Shown here: positions 17,341 through 25,010 of the stretch, piece by piece | Position numbering within the stretch: the stretch's first letter is position 1 | Layout: every line of letters begins with the position of its first letter | Assembly (NCBI RefSeq): GCF_000406965.1 | Contig: NZ_KE136366.1 | Coordinates: 211,445 to 275,444 of the forward strand | Length of the DNA stretch: 64,000 nt | Direction: 5' to 3' | Source: Enterococcus avium ATCC 14025 | GTDB taxonomy: Bacteria; Bacillota; Bacilli; Lactobacillales; Enterococcaceae | Notes under the pieces: generated by a model | The model's database searches: none | What the model was told of the DNA's origin: nothing | Seen by the model: only the letters and a program-made list of their open reading frames with translations | Position numbers and translations under genes: made by a program

Positions 17341-17892
17341 ATGAATTATCCAATCAATCAGTGGATCGAGTTAGAGAGCTTTGAGATTTATCGTGACTGG
17401 AAGACACCGCGAGGATTTCTATGCGGCACCTATGCTAGTAGTGTATTGCTGGCTTATTGGCAGGATCAGCTGGATGAGAATTGCTTGCCAAATGGTCTAC
17501 GAGAAAAGAACAGTCCTCAGAACGAAGAGCTCGTTCATGCACTGCAGCCTTTATTACAGCCGATTGATTTTCCCACAGTTCCGCTACAGATTTCTTTGGG
17601 CTTGAATCGTTTCTTTCGCTGTTATCGGATTCCTTATCGAGCAAGAGGCACCGTCGCGGGGTCTTGGCAGCGGGTGACTAAACGAATCTTAGCTGGAGAG
17701 CCGGTCATGATCGGTCTTTTGCAACTGCTGGGCAGCAGTTATAAAAATCATTGGGTCGTCGTTCATGGCTTTATGGAGAATTCAGCTGGACAAAGATTTT
17801 ACAAGATTCATGATAATTGGGGAAAGAGTGAGGCTGTGATTCCGGCGGAGTGGGGAAATGGCACGATTTCATTGGTCTCTCAGATAAAATAG
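17341..17892 (+). CDS. C39-like cysteine peptidase (peptidase_C39_2 type)
   Basis: 183 aa from ATG at 17341, which follows GGCGGTGA; an upstream in-frame TTG at 17299 has no ribosome site. The papain-like triad is visible: Cys28 in FLCGTYASS, His in NHWVVVHGF, and Asn in HDNWG. Family members cleave peptides or act as inactive scaffolds. No leader or membrane anchor is visible, so the protein is probably intracellular. It is divergently paired with pepO, which may mean a shared role in peptide turnover. Confidence 0.75.
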   Translation: MNYPINQWIELESFEIYRDWKTPRGFLCGTYASSVLLAYWQDQLDENCLPNGLREKNSPQNEELVHALQPLLQPIDFPTVPLQISLGLNRFFRCYRIPYRARGTVAGSWQRVTKRILAGEPVMIGLLQLLGSSYKNHWVVVHGFMENSAGQRFYKIHDNWGKSEAVIPAEWGNGTISLVSQIK

Positions 17893-18014
17893 TAATGACG
17901 TTCTGCTCAAAATCCGAACAATCAGTTGTTCCCCTCGTATTGAAAAAGTAAAATCTACAGCAAATAACTCAAAATATGTTAAACTGGTGGTACAAAAATA
18001 CTTGGAGGGACACC

Positions 18015-18986
18015 ATGTCAGAAGAAAGTAAGGATAAGTTTAAAATTTTTAGTCTTAATGGGAACAGACCGTTGGCTGAAAAAATCGCCGATGTCTGTGG
18101 CGTACCGTTAGGAAAAAGTACGGTCAAACAGTTCAGTGATGGAGAAATCTCGATTAATTTAGAGGAGACCGTTCGGGGATATGACGTTTATTTAGTCCAA
18201 TCCACCAATGAGCCAGTAAATGATTATTATTTAGAATTATTAATCATGATCGATGCTTTGAAGCGAGCGAGTGCAAAAACGATCAATGTTGTATTGCCGT
18301 ATTATGGCTATGCTAGACAAGATCGTACAGCTAAACCTCACGAGCCGATCACAGCAAAATTGATTGCGAATTTACTTTCAGACGCAGGTGCAACAAGAGT
18401 ATTGACCCTTGATTTACACACTGTGCAAGTCCAAGGCTTCTTTGATATTCCAGTTGACAATTTATTTACGATGCCATTGTTTGCGCATTATTATCGTCGT
18501 CGTGGAATGGTGGGAGATGACTATGTTGTAGTTTCTCCCAAAAACAGCGGTGTGCAACGCGCCCGTAGTTTGGCAGAGTATTTAGATACAGCAATCGCGA
18601 TCGTGGATGTCGCCGAAGAAGGCAATCCAGATTCTGGATATGTGATCGGAGATGTAGAAGGTCGCTGTTGTATCATGGTAGACGACATTTTGAACACTGG
18701 AGAAGTTTTCTCCAACGCTTCGAAAACGTTAAGGAAGGCAGGCGCGAAGGAAGTAGTCGCTTGTGCTTCTCATGGTTTGTTATCACCTCCAGCAAAAGAA
18801 AATTTAGATGCTGCTGACATCAAAGACATTTGTATTACAGATTCTGTTCTAACTGGGCCTGAGCGCCACCCTAAAAAATTGTCGATTATCAGTTGTTCAG
18901 ATTTGATGGGTGAAGCAGTGAAACGAATTCATGAAAATGAATCTGTCAGCCCATTATTTACGATGGAACAAAAAGATTTTAAGTAA
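18015..18986 (+). CDS. prs2: Ribose-phosphate pyrophosphokinase (divergent copy)
   Basis: 323 aa. Starts at ATG 18015 after TTGGAGGGA. It makes PRPP from ribose-5-phosphate and ATP for nucleotide, His and Trp synthesis. It shows the flexible loop YARQDR, the PRPP-site segment VDDILNTG ([10 protein letters not shown] form) and [19 protein letters not shown]. The canonical LHAxQIQGFF is altered to [10 protein letters not shown], and [14 protein letters not shown] differs from the usual SPDHGGVTRAR. This therefore looks like the second, divergent Prs found in lactobacilli and enterococci, not the main housekeeping copy. Confidence 0.88.
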   Translation: MSEESKDKFKIFSLNGNRPLAEKIADVCGVPLGKSTVKQFSDGEISINLEETVRGYDVYLVQSTNEPVNDYYLELLIMIDALKRASAKTINVVLPYYGYARQDRTAKPHEPITAKLIANLLSDAGATRVLTLDLHTVQVQGFFDIPVDNLFTMPLFAHYYRRRGMVGDDYVVVSPKNSGVQRARSLAEYLDTAIAIVDVAEEGNPDSGYVIGDVEGRCCIMVDDILNTGEVFSNASKTLRKAGAKEVVACASHGLLSPPAKENLDAADIKDICITDSVLTGPERHPKKLSIISCSDLMGEAVKRIHENESVSPLFTMEQKDFK

Positions 18987-19014
18987 AAGGGCAGCATTGC
19001 CCTTTTCTTTTTTT
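18986..19014 (+). terminator. Terminator after prs2
   Basis: AAAGGGCA and TGCCCTTT form a stem with a 4-nt loop directly after the stop, followed by a run rich in T. Confidence 0.85.
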
Positions 19015-19055
19015 CGATTAAAATAAACTTCGCAGAGGGAAAGGTTCGAAAGTTT

Positions 19056-20207
19056 GTGGAAAATATATATTTAGATCATGCGGCAACGAGCCCCATGCAT
19101 CCAGAAGTAGTCGCAACAATGACGGAAATCCTTACAGAAACATTCGGTAATCCATCAAGTGTTCATTTATTTGGTCGGCAAGCTGCTGGGAAATTGGAAA
19201 TGGCGAGGGAAGTCATCGGTAAAAGTCTTGGCGTAAAATATCATGAGATCATCTTTAATAGTGGCGGGACAGAAGGTGATAATACCGCGATTTTGGAAAC
19301 AGCCTTTTCTCGCCAGCAGGAAGGCCGTCACTTGATTACGACGCAGATTGAACATCCAGCGGTGATCAATACGATGAAATATTTAGAAACACAAGGTTTT
19401 GAAGTAACGTATTTGCCGGTAGATCGCAAAGGAAATATTTCTTTAGAGGATTTAGATGCAAGCTTGCGTCCAGATACAATCTTAGTTTCAATTATGTACG
19501 GCAATAATGAAATCGGTAATTTAATGCCCATCAAAGAGATTGGAGAACGCTTGAAGGATCATCCGGCATATTTCCACACCGATGCGGTTCAAGCTTATGG
19601 AAATCAATTTATTCGACCTCATGAGCTAGGCATTGATTTTCTAAGCATTTCAGCTCACAAGATCAATGGACCAAAAGGTGTCGGCTTTTTGTTCAAAAGC
19701 GATAAAGCCCAATTAGCGCCATTGCTTCATGGCGGCGAGCAAGAAGAAAAACGCCGTGCGGGAACGGAGAATTTAGCCGGTATTTGCGGAATGGCAAAGG
19801 CTGTTGAATTGTTAACAGAAGAAGAACGGGAAAAACGACGTGAGTTGTATGAACAGTTTACCCAGAAAGTGTTAACGACATTGGATCAAGCAGACATTGA
19901 TTATCAGGTGAATGGCGATTTGAATAATAAATTGCCGCATGTTTTGAATTTGCGCTTTACTGGAATCAATAATGATTTGTTGCTGATGAAGTTAGACCTG
20001 CAAGGTATCGCAGTTTCCACTGGATCTGCTTGTACAGCAGGAACGATTGATCCATCCCACGTTTTAGAAGCGATGTACGGAAAAAAAGCTCCAGAAATAA
20101 AAGAATCTGTACGGGTAAGCTTTGGCTATGGCAATACGATGGAGCAAGTCGAGTATTTCGCAGAACAGCTAGTGACCAGTTTGCAGGAACTGACTAAGAA
20201 GAGATAA
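19056..20207 (+). CDS. Cysteine desulfurase (NifS/IscS type)
   Basis: 383 aa, PLP-dependent class V enzyme that takes sulfur from cysteine. The PLP Lys lies in SAHKINGPKG (about 202) and the catalytic Cys in GSACTAG (about 325). The start is GTG at 19056 with AAAGG upstream. It is followed 66 nt later by a DUF1831 gene, a pairing common in lactobacilli and enterococci. mnmA, a typical sulfur acceptor for tRNA 2-thiolation, lies 7 kb away. The likely role is tRNA thiolation or general sulfur supply. Confidence 0.92.
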   Translation: MENIYLDHAATSPMHPEVVATMTEILTETFGNPSSVHLFGRQAAGKLEMAREVIGKSLGVKYHEIIFNSGGTEGDNTAILETAFSRQQEGRHLITTQIEHPAVINTMKYLETQGFEVTYLPVDRKGNISLEDLDASLRPDTILVSIMYGNNEIGNLMPIKEIGERLKDHPAYFHTDAVQAYGNQFIRPHELGIDFLSISAHKINGPKGVGFLFKSDKAQLAPLLHGGEQEEKRRAGTENLAGICGMAKAVELLTEEEREKRRELYEQFTQKVLTTLDQADIDYQVNGDLNNKLPHVLNLRFTGINNDLLLMKLDLQGIAVSTGSACTAGTIDPSHVLEAMYGKKAPEIKESVRVSFGYGNTMEQVEYFAEQLVTSLQELTKKR

Positions 20208-20273
20208 TCTGGATTGAAATGCTTGATACTTATCTTTATAATTAATAGTGAAAGAAAAAGATGAGGTGAGTAT

Positions 20274-20621
20274 ATGGCATTTACAAAGACAGCAACGATT
20301 AAGGGTTCAAAATATCAATATGCATTAGCGCCTACTGCTAAAAAGTATACATTGCGTGACAACGGCTTTACAGAAACAAGCTCTGGCAATTTCCAATTAA
20401 TTCGTCCATTGCAAGCAACTCCCCAAAGTAAAGAAGGCTTTAAGCTGAAAATTACGGTGGCAAAAGATATCAGTACCTTGAAGATGTCAGTGACAACAGC
20501 GAATGGACTAAAAGCTGTAGATATTTTCAAAGATGCAAAACAAGAAATGGTCCAAGAAAAATTTTACTTTCTGATGGATGGTATGATTGATCGCGGATTG
20601 TTTGTTAAAGAAGAAATTTAA
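20274..20621 (+). CDS. DUF1831 family protein
   Basis: 115 aa, small soluble protein with mixed alpha/beta character (N-terminal FTKTATIKGSKYQYALAPTA). DUF1831 proteins are usually encoded beside a cysteine desulfurase, as here, but their role is not established; a link to sulfur transfer is a guess from context. GATGAGGTGAG precedes the ATG. A strong terminator follows. Confidence 0.8.
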   Translation: MAFTKTATIKGSKYQYALAPTAKKYTLRDNGFTETSSGNFQLIRPLQATPQSKEGFKLKITVAKDISTLKMSVTTANGLKAVDIFKDAKQEMVQEKFYFLMDGMIDRGLFVKEEI

Positions 20622-20675
20622 TCATAGAGAGAGGTTGTGACAGAAGCTATTTCTGGAACACCGTTTGTACGAAAG

Positions 20676-20719
20676 AGGAAGCTGTGACAAGATTTTTGTC
20701 ACAGCTTCTTCTTTTTTCT
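20676..20719 (+). terminator. Terminator of the desulfurase-DUF1831 operon
   Basis: GAAGCTGTGACAA and TTGTCACAGCTTC form a 13-bp stem with a 5-nt loop and a T-rich tail. The rest of 20720-20970 is AT-rich. It contains a perfect palindrome at 20793-20813 (AAAAATAAT-GAT-ATTATTTTT) and a TGGTACACT extended -10 at 20926-20934, but no gene that I can support. Confidence 0.85.
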
Positions 20720-20970
20720 ATTTAAGTAGAAGAAAAGCGTTGGTCGCTAAAAGGATTTTAAAAGAAATAGAAGCATCAGTTATTTAATCATTAAAAATAA
20801 TGATATTATTTTTAGGTAACGCTTAATTCGAAGGGGCATCAATTATAATCTGACTTCTAATTTAGTATATTTACCTTTTTTTCTGAATCTTTTTAACGCT
20901 AAGGAGCTTCAAATTAAAAAGATTATGGTACACTGATAGTAAGAATATTGTTGGAAATGAAGGTGAGAAG

Positions 20971-21615
20971 TTGGTTCACAAGATACAAACAATCGAGCAT
21001 CACAAAATTATTTCTGATTTCCGTCTCTTGTCGGGGCTGACCGTCTCAATTGAAGACTGTGCCAACCTGACAAAAGAGTTAAAAAAATACGGTGTCGAAG
21101 ATTACTATATCAGTGATTATGAAGGGAATAGTTATCTAACTCGCTATGTAGACTACTTTATCGATGGGATTCCTTGTTTGAAATATAAGAAAAAATATTT
21201 GATTCCTCTGATTTTTCGTGACATGCCCGACACACAAAAGATGTTCCGCGATAGCTATCGCTGGGAAGCTTTTTTTATTCTGTTAGATTGGTACCTAAAA
21301 TATAATCCTGAAAAGGTTATCATTCAATGTAAAAAGAAAAAAAGAAAAATGGAAGTGGTCGATACAGCTTTTTTGATCTTCCGTTTGTGGGAAATTTGTG
21401 ATGGAGCAGCGTTTCCGATTGCAAATCTCAATAATCTTTCTGAATTTGAACGTTGGAACCAGATCTTTCATTTGATTGATACAGGAAAATCCTTTAAACG
21501 AACAAGAGAATTCGATGCGACCAAAGTAGAAGATCTGACACAACTTGAGGCGGTCATCACAATTATTAAAATGAAATATCAAGCAATTTTACAAAAACAA
21601 GGCTACCAGGTATAA
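20971..21615 (+). CDS. Uncharacterised soluble protein
   Basis: 214 aa, starting at TTG with AAGGTGAG five bases upstream. No membrane segment or known motif. It is rich in Lys, Tyr and Phe, with a helical C-terminus. I do not recognise the family. Its last codons and stop lie inside the terminator hairpin that was later invaded by the IS element, so the original terminator now sits 1.5 kb downstream on the other side of the IS. Confidence 0.6.
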   Translation: MVHKIQTIEHHKIISDFRLLSGLTVSIEDCANLTKELKKYGVEDYYISDYEGNSYLTRYVDYFIDGIPCLKYKKKYLIPLIFRDMPDTQKMFRDSYRWEAFFILLDWYLKYNPEKVIIQCKKKKRKMEVVDTAFLIFRLWEICDGAAFPIANLNNLSEFERWNQIFHLIDTGKSFKRTREFDATKVEDLTQLEAVITIIKMKYQAILQKQGYQV

Positions 21616-21625
21616 ACTGGCAGCC
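21601..21625. repeat. Left copy of 25-bp target duplication (terminator core)
   Basis: The 25 bases are identical to 23164-23188 and are themselves palindromic: GGCTACCAG and CTGGCAGCC around GTATAAA, with one mismatch. They flank the IS directly on both sides. Confidence 0.9.
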
Positions 21626-23071
21626 TCAGACTGTAGACAAAAGCTGTTCCAAACTCGTAACTCGAGCTTGGAACAGCTTTTTATCTACTTCGTTTCGAAT
21701 TTTTGAACAAAAAAATAAAGGCTCCTTGCCTTTCCATAGCCAGGTGGCTAATTTCTTTAAATTCATTGCAGCAAACACTAGCATCGTATGCGTCGCGACT
21801 TTTTCCAAGCCTCGATACTTGGTCCAACGCATCCCATGCTTTTCTTTTGCATCTGCAAATATTCGTTCAATCGTTTGTTTCCGTTTTTTGTAAATTGATT
21901 TATTCAGATCCGTTAGGCGAAGATGTTCCACTTCATCCATCAGATCTCCCCAAACATGTCTCGTGATGACTCGTTGATGATTTTTACTTTTGGTACATTG
22001 GTTTAGCAGAGGACAGTTCACACATTCTTTTGGATTAGATTTGTATTCTCGGTACCCTTCTCGAGTAACCGTTGAAAAAGCGAGCATTTGATCTTGCGGA
22101 CAAATGTAACAATCATAATACTCGTCATAGAGAAACTCGTTTTTTGATAATAGCCCCTTTTTCCCTTTGGGCCTTGAATAAGGCAAACAAGGTCGAAGAT
22201 TCAAATGAGTCAAAAAGTGAACAAACTTAGGTGTCTTGTACCCAGCATCAGCGACAACACAGTTGATTTCAGGAAAAAGTCTCTTCGATTGTTTGACGAG
22301 CTGAAAGGCGACTTGACTGTCATGAATATTTCCAGGAGTGATGATTGTGCTAAGAATAAATCCGTTGTCGTCACATGAAGTATGGGCAGAATAAGCAAAT
22401 TGTTTTTCTCGTTCGCCTTTGACGTAGTAGCCGCTTTCCGGATCAGCCTTACTTATTTTTCTTTCTTTCAGCTTCACTTCCTTTTCTAAGTCCAAAGTAA
22501 AAGGGCGTTTTCCGGCCTCTATTCGTTGACGATTGATCTCATCTTCTAATTCATCCTGATAGGCTTTCGCTTCATCGTGGGTCATTTCCTTCGTAAACTT
22601 ATGTTTATTGGCGTTAGCTTTGATGTGGGTAGAATCAAGATACAAATTATCCTCTGTTACAAAACCTGCTTTAACTGCTTGTTCTAAAATATAGGCAAAA
22701 ATATCCTCAAACACCGTCGTTTCTCTAAATCGGCGGACATAATTCTTTCCAAAAGTTGAGAAATGGGGGATTTTCTCCTCGAAGGAATAGCCTAAAAACC
22801 AGCGGTAAGCGACATTGGTATCGACTTCCTTAATGGTTTGCCGCATGGAACGGATACCGAATAAATACTGAATAAACACCAATTTGATAAGAATCACTGG
22901 ATCGATACTTGGGCGACCTAAATCGGAGTAAGTGGCTTCGACGATTGGATAAATAAATTCAAAATCAAGCGCGGCATCAATCTTTCGAACGAGATGATCT
23001 TGAGGAACCAGATCATCAATCGTGAGCATCGCAAATTGATTTCTACCGTTCGTATTGTTTTTAGACATCAT
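21626..23071 (-). CDS. IS1182-family transposase
   Basis: 481 aa. I chose the ATG at 23071 because AAGGAG lies 8 nt upstream; the frame extends to 23089 without a ribosome site. The N-terminus (DLVPQDHLVRKID...) and the RSMRQTIKEV and FSTFGKNYVRRF stretches are typical of IS1182/IS1182-like DDE transposases. DDE residues are likely in LYLDSTHIKANA, VVADAGY and the C-terminal KKRKQTIERIFADAKEKHG. A CxxCPLLNQC zinc-type motif lies before the last catalytic block. It ends exactly at the IS border. Confidence 0.93.
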   Translation of the reverse strand: MMSKNNTNGRNQFAMLTIDDLVPQDHLVRKIDAALDFEFIYPIVEATYSDLGRPSIDPVILIKLVFIQYLFGIRSMRQTIKEVDTNVAYRWFLGYSFEEKIPHFSTFGKNYVRRFRETTVFEDIFAYILEQAVKAGFVTEDNLYLDSTHIKANANKHKFTKEMTHDEAKAYQDELEDEINRQRIEAGKRPFTLDLEKEVKLKERKISKADPESGYYVKGEREKQFAYSAHTSCDDNGFILSTIITPGNIHDSQVAFQLVKQSKRLFPEINCVVADAGYKTPKFVHFLTHLNLRPCLPYSRPKGKKGLLSKNEFLYDEYYDCYICPQDQMLAFSTVTREGYREYKSNPKECVNCPLLNQCTKSKNHQRVITRHVWGDLMDEVEHLRLTDLNKSIYKKRKQTIERIFADAKEKHGMRWTKYRGLEKVATHTMLVFAAMNLKKLATWLWKGKEPLFFCSKIRNEVDKKLFQARVTSLEQLLSTV

Positions 23072-23119
23072 AACTATCACTCCTTGCATTCGTTTTCATA
23101 AATCTATTATAAAAGAAAA

Positions 23120-23160
23120 GACTGTAGACATCATCCATAAAACGGACTTTGTCTACAGTC
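23120..23160. repeat. Subterminal inverted repeat at the IS right end
   Basis: GACTGTAGACA (23120-23130) repeats the first bases of the IS terminal repeat and faces TGTCTACAGTC (23150-23160) across 19 nt. The result is an 11-bp stem upstream of the transposase gene. It could block read-through transcription into the transposase or act as a transposase site. Confidence 0.75.
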
Positions 23161-23163
23161 TGA

Positions 23164-23188
23164 GGCTACCAGGTATAAACTGGCAGCC
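23164..23188. repeat. Right copy of 25-bp target duplication (terminator core)
   Basis: Identical to 21601-21625. It continues into CTTGTTTTTG, the T-rich arm of the original terminator, whose matching arm CAAAAACAAG lies at 21592-21601. Confidence 0.9.
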
Positions 23189-23196
23189 TTGTTTTT

Positions 23197-23600
23197 GTGA
23201 GTCCAACTTTTTGCAGTTTGCTTTGTTCGAGAAAAATAAAGATTATTTGATAAGGTAAGTTACGTGAACTTTAGTTGGATCGTATGCGAAGCGACAATGA
23301 AGGATTTTTTCTGCTTTTTGGAAAAATTATTCTTTAGAAGGAGTTAGCTGTCAGTCGCACTTTTTGCAGTTTGTATTAGTTGGAAAGTAAAATAATGGAC
23401 TTAGCATAAATTATTTCTCAAGATGTTTAGTGCGATGATAGGCGTGATGAGAATAGAATTAACTTTTTTGCTTTTTGAAAAAGTTAATCCCATTGTTCGA
23501 GTTAGCTGTGAGTCCAACTTTTCGCAATTTACTTTGTTCGAAAAAAACAGATGAGCCTGTTAGCTGTCAGTTTTATTCCCTGCCTTTTTCTCAAGCAGCG
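23197..23600. repeat. Tandem non-coding repeat array of about 155 bp units
   Basis: Related units begin at 23197, 23350 and 23508 (the third truncated), each opening with a GTGAGTCCAAC- or GTCAGTCGCAC-type block and preceded, from the second on, by GTTAGCTGT. A fourth GTTAGCTGTCAG is at 23559. Within units 1 and 2 a long-range helix (GTCCAACT/AGTTGGAT; GTCGCACT/AGTGCGAT) and a hairpin with a GCTTTTT loop (23304-23327; 23458-23488) are kept while the paired bases change. No credible gene lies in 23189-23664. Confidence 0.7.
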
Positions 23601-23664
23601 CTTTTTTTTAGCAGAGATGGTAAAATAAAGATATGAATTAGAATTCGTTTTGTAGGTGATTAGA

Positions 23665-24270
23665 ATGAAATATTTTATATCAGATACCCATTATTTTCAC
23701 GAAAATCTTTTAGGCGATAATGACTTTGCGCCGCGCCTATTTGATTCTGTCGAAGAAATGAATCAGCAAATGATTACTGCTTGGAACAATGTTGTCAACG
23801 AGAAGGACACAGTCTATCATTTAGGTGATGTTGCAATGCACCCATTATATGAAAAGGGTTTTAAGGATATTTTAGAGCAATTAGTGCAGTTAACGGGAAA
23901 AATTGTATTTATCAAAGGGAATCATGATTCACGGACCTTTTTTAGATATTTAGCTGCCCATGATCCTAAACTTGCAAATGGAGAGAACAAATTTGAGTTC
24001 CATGATGTTGGGGCGATCGTTAAATTTAATCATCATCAATATTATTTGACTCATTATCCGATGCTTCTTGGAAAGACTTTAAACATCCGCAACCTTCATG
24101 GTCACATTCATAACTATAGTATGCCGATTGCTGAAGATATTAATGTTGGGGTCGATGCACCGGAACGCGGCTTTTTGAAAAATCCATTGCCTTTCGGGAC
24201 ACCAATCTCAGAGAATCTAATCGATGAGATCGCGGATTACAAAGAAGCAGAGATAAAAAAATTAAAATAA
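23665..24270 (+). CDS. Metallophosphoesterase (calcineurin-like)
   Basis: 201 aa. Starts at ATG 23665, with AGGTGA five bases upstream. All five metal-binding blocks are present in order: SDTHYFHEN, HLGDVA, GNHDSR, LTHYP and LHGHIHN. It probably hydrolyses a phosphomonoester or phosphodiester in the cytoplasm; the substrate cannot be read from the sequence. Single gene with its own terminator. Confidence 0.85.
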   Translation: MKYFISDTHYFHENLLGDNDFAPRLFDSVEEMNQQMITAWNNVVNEKDTVYHLGDVAMHPLYEKGFKDILEQLVQLTGKIVFIKGNHDSRTFFRYLAAHDPKLANGENKFEFHDVGAIVKFNHHQYYLTHYPMLLGKTLNIRNLHGHIHNYSMPIAEDINVGVDAPERGFLKNPLPFGTPISENLIDEIADYKEAEIKKLK

Positions 24271-24275
24271 GCCTA

Positions 24276-24303
24276 GGCATCGAGAAATCGATGTCTTTTT
24301 TTA
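24276..24303 (+). terminator. Terminator after the phosphoesterase gene
   Basis: GCATCGA and TCGATGT form a 7-bp stem with a GAAA loop, followed by a run of T residues. Confidence 0.85.
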
Positions 24304-24422
24304 ACGACTATGCTGATAGTGAACAAATGCATAAAAAGGCAACGTGCTGTTTTCATGACGGAGCTGCTATGGTAAATTAAATATAAAGATCATACGAGAT
24401 ATTTAAATAAGGGAGGAAAAAA

Positions 24423-24965
24423 GTGAAGGTTAAAGAAATTGCGAAAACGGTTCTTTTATATGTTGTTATGATAGGTGCGGTAATCGCGTTACGGCATTAC
24501 GTATTTTCACCTGTAGAGGCGATTGGAGATTCAATGAAGCCTAACCTGAATGATGGTGAGCGGATGTTTGGATTGAAACATGCGGAGATCAATCGTTTTG
24601 ATGTGGTAACTTTTCCAGCACCGGATGACCCGGGAACCGATTATGTGAAACGTGTGATTGGCTTACCTGGAGATACCGTCGCTTACAAAGACGACCAGCT
24701 TTACATTAATGGAAAGAAATATGATGAGCCATATTTAGAAGAGTATAAAGGCAAATTGACGGACGGTCAGCCATTGACCTTTGATTTCGATCTGCAAGGT
24801 TTGTTTGGCTACGAAAAAGTTCCTGATGGACAATTATTTGTTCTGGGAGATAACCGACGTATCTCAAAAGATGGACGAATCATCGGGATGATCGATCAAA
24901 AGGATATTTTGACTAATGTAAAATTTGTTTTCTGGCCAATCAATCGGATTGGCGTCGTTGAATAA
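24423..24965 (+). CDS. lepB: Type I signal peptidase
   Basis: 180 aa with one N-terminal membrane anchor (about residues 8-24). The catalytic Ser37 is in GDSMKP and the general-base Lys76 in YVKRVIGLPGD; the GDNR box lies at about residue 140. It removes signal peptides of exported proteins at the outer face of the membrane. The start is GTG at 24423 after GGGAGG. Monocistronic. Confidence 0.93.
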   Translation: MKVKEIAKTVLLYVVMIGAVIALRHYVFSPVEAIGDSMKPNLNDGERMFGLKHAEINRFDVVTFPAPDDPGTDYVKRVIGLPGDTVAYKDDQLYINGKKYDEPYLEEYKGKLTDGQPLTFDFDLQGLFGYEKVPDGQLFVLGDNRRISKDGRIIGMIDQKDILTNVKFVFWPINRIGVVE

Positions 24966-25010
24966 AAAAATGATCCCACTTCATGCAATTGGAGTGGGAT
25001 CAGTTTTTAT
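24966..25010. terminator. Bidirectional terminator
   Basis: GATCCCACT and AGTGGGATC form a 9-bp stem with a 12-nt loop. T-runs flank it on both strands, between convergent lepB and the DUF5808 gene. Confidence 0.85.

Larger units (their letters stand above)
21626..23163 (-). mobile_element. IS1182-family insertion sequence, 1538 bp, apparently complete
   Basis: The ends carry 16-bp perfect inverted repeats (TCAGACTGTAGACAAA at 21626-21641 and its complement at 23148-23163), and the element is flanked by a 25-bp direct repeat. One transposase fills it. The transposase stop codon is formed by the last three bases of the element, so the left terminal repeat is coding. An intact frame and perfect repeats suggest recent insertion. 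Confidence 0.93.

Noticed and set aside
23055-23258. Open frame crossing the right IS border
   Set aside because: It begins inside the IS in antisense to the transposase and ends in the repeat array; it is a chance frame.
23197-23600. Short CRISPR array
   Set aside because: Units are about 155 bp with diverged copies, there are no 25-40 nt identical repeats with unique spacers, and no cas genes are near.
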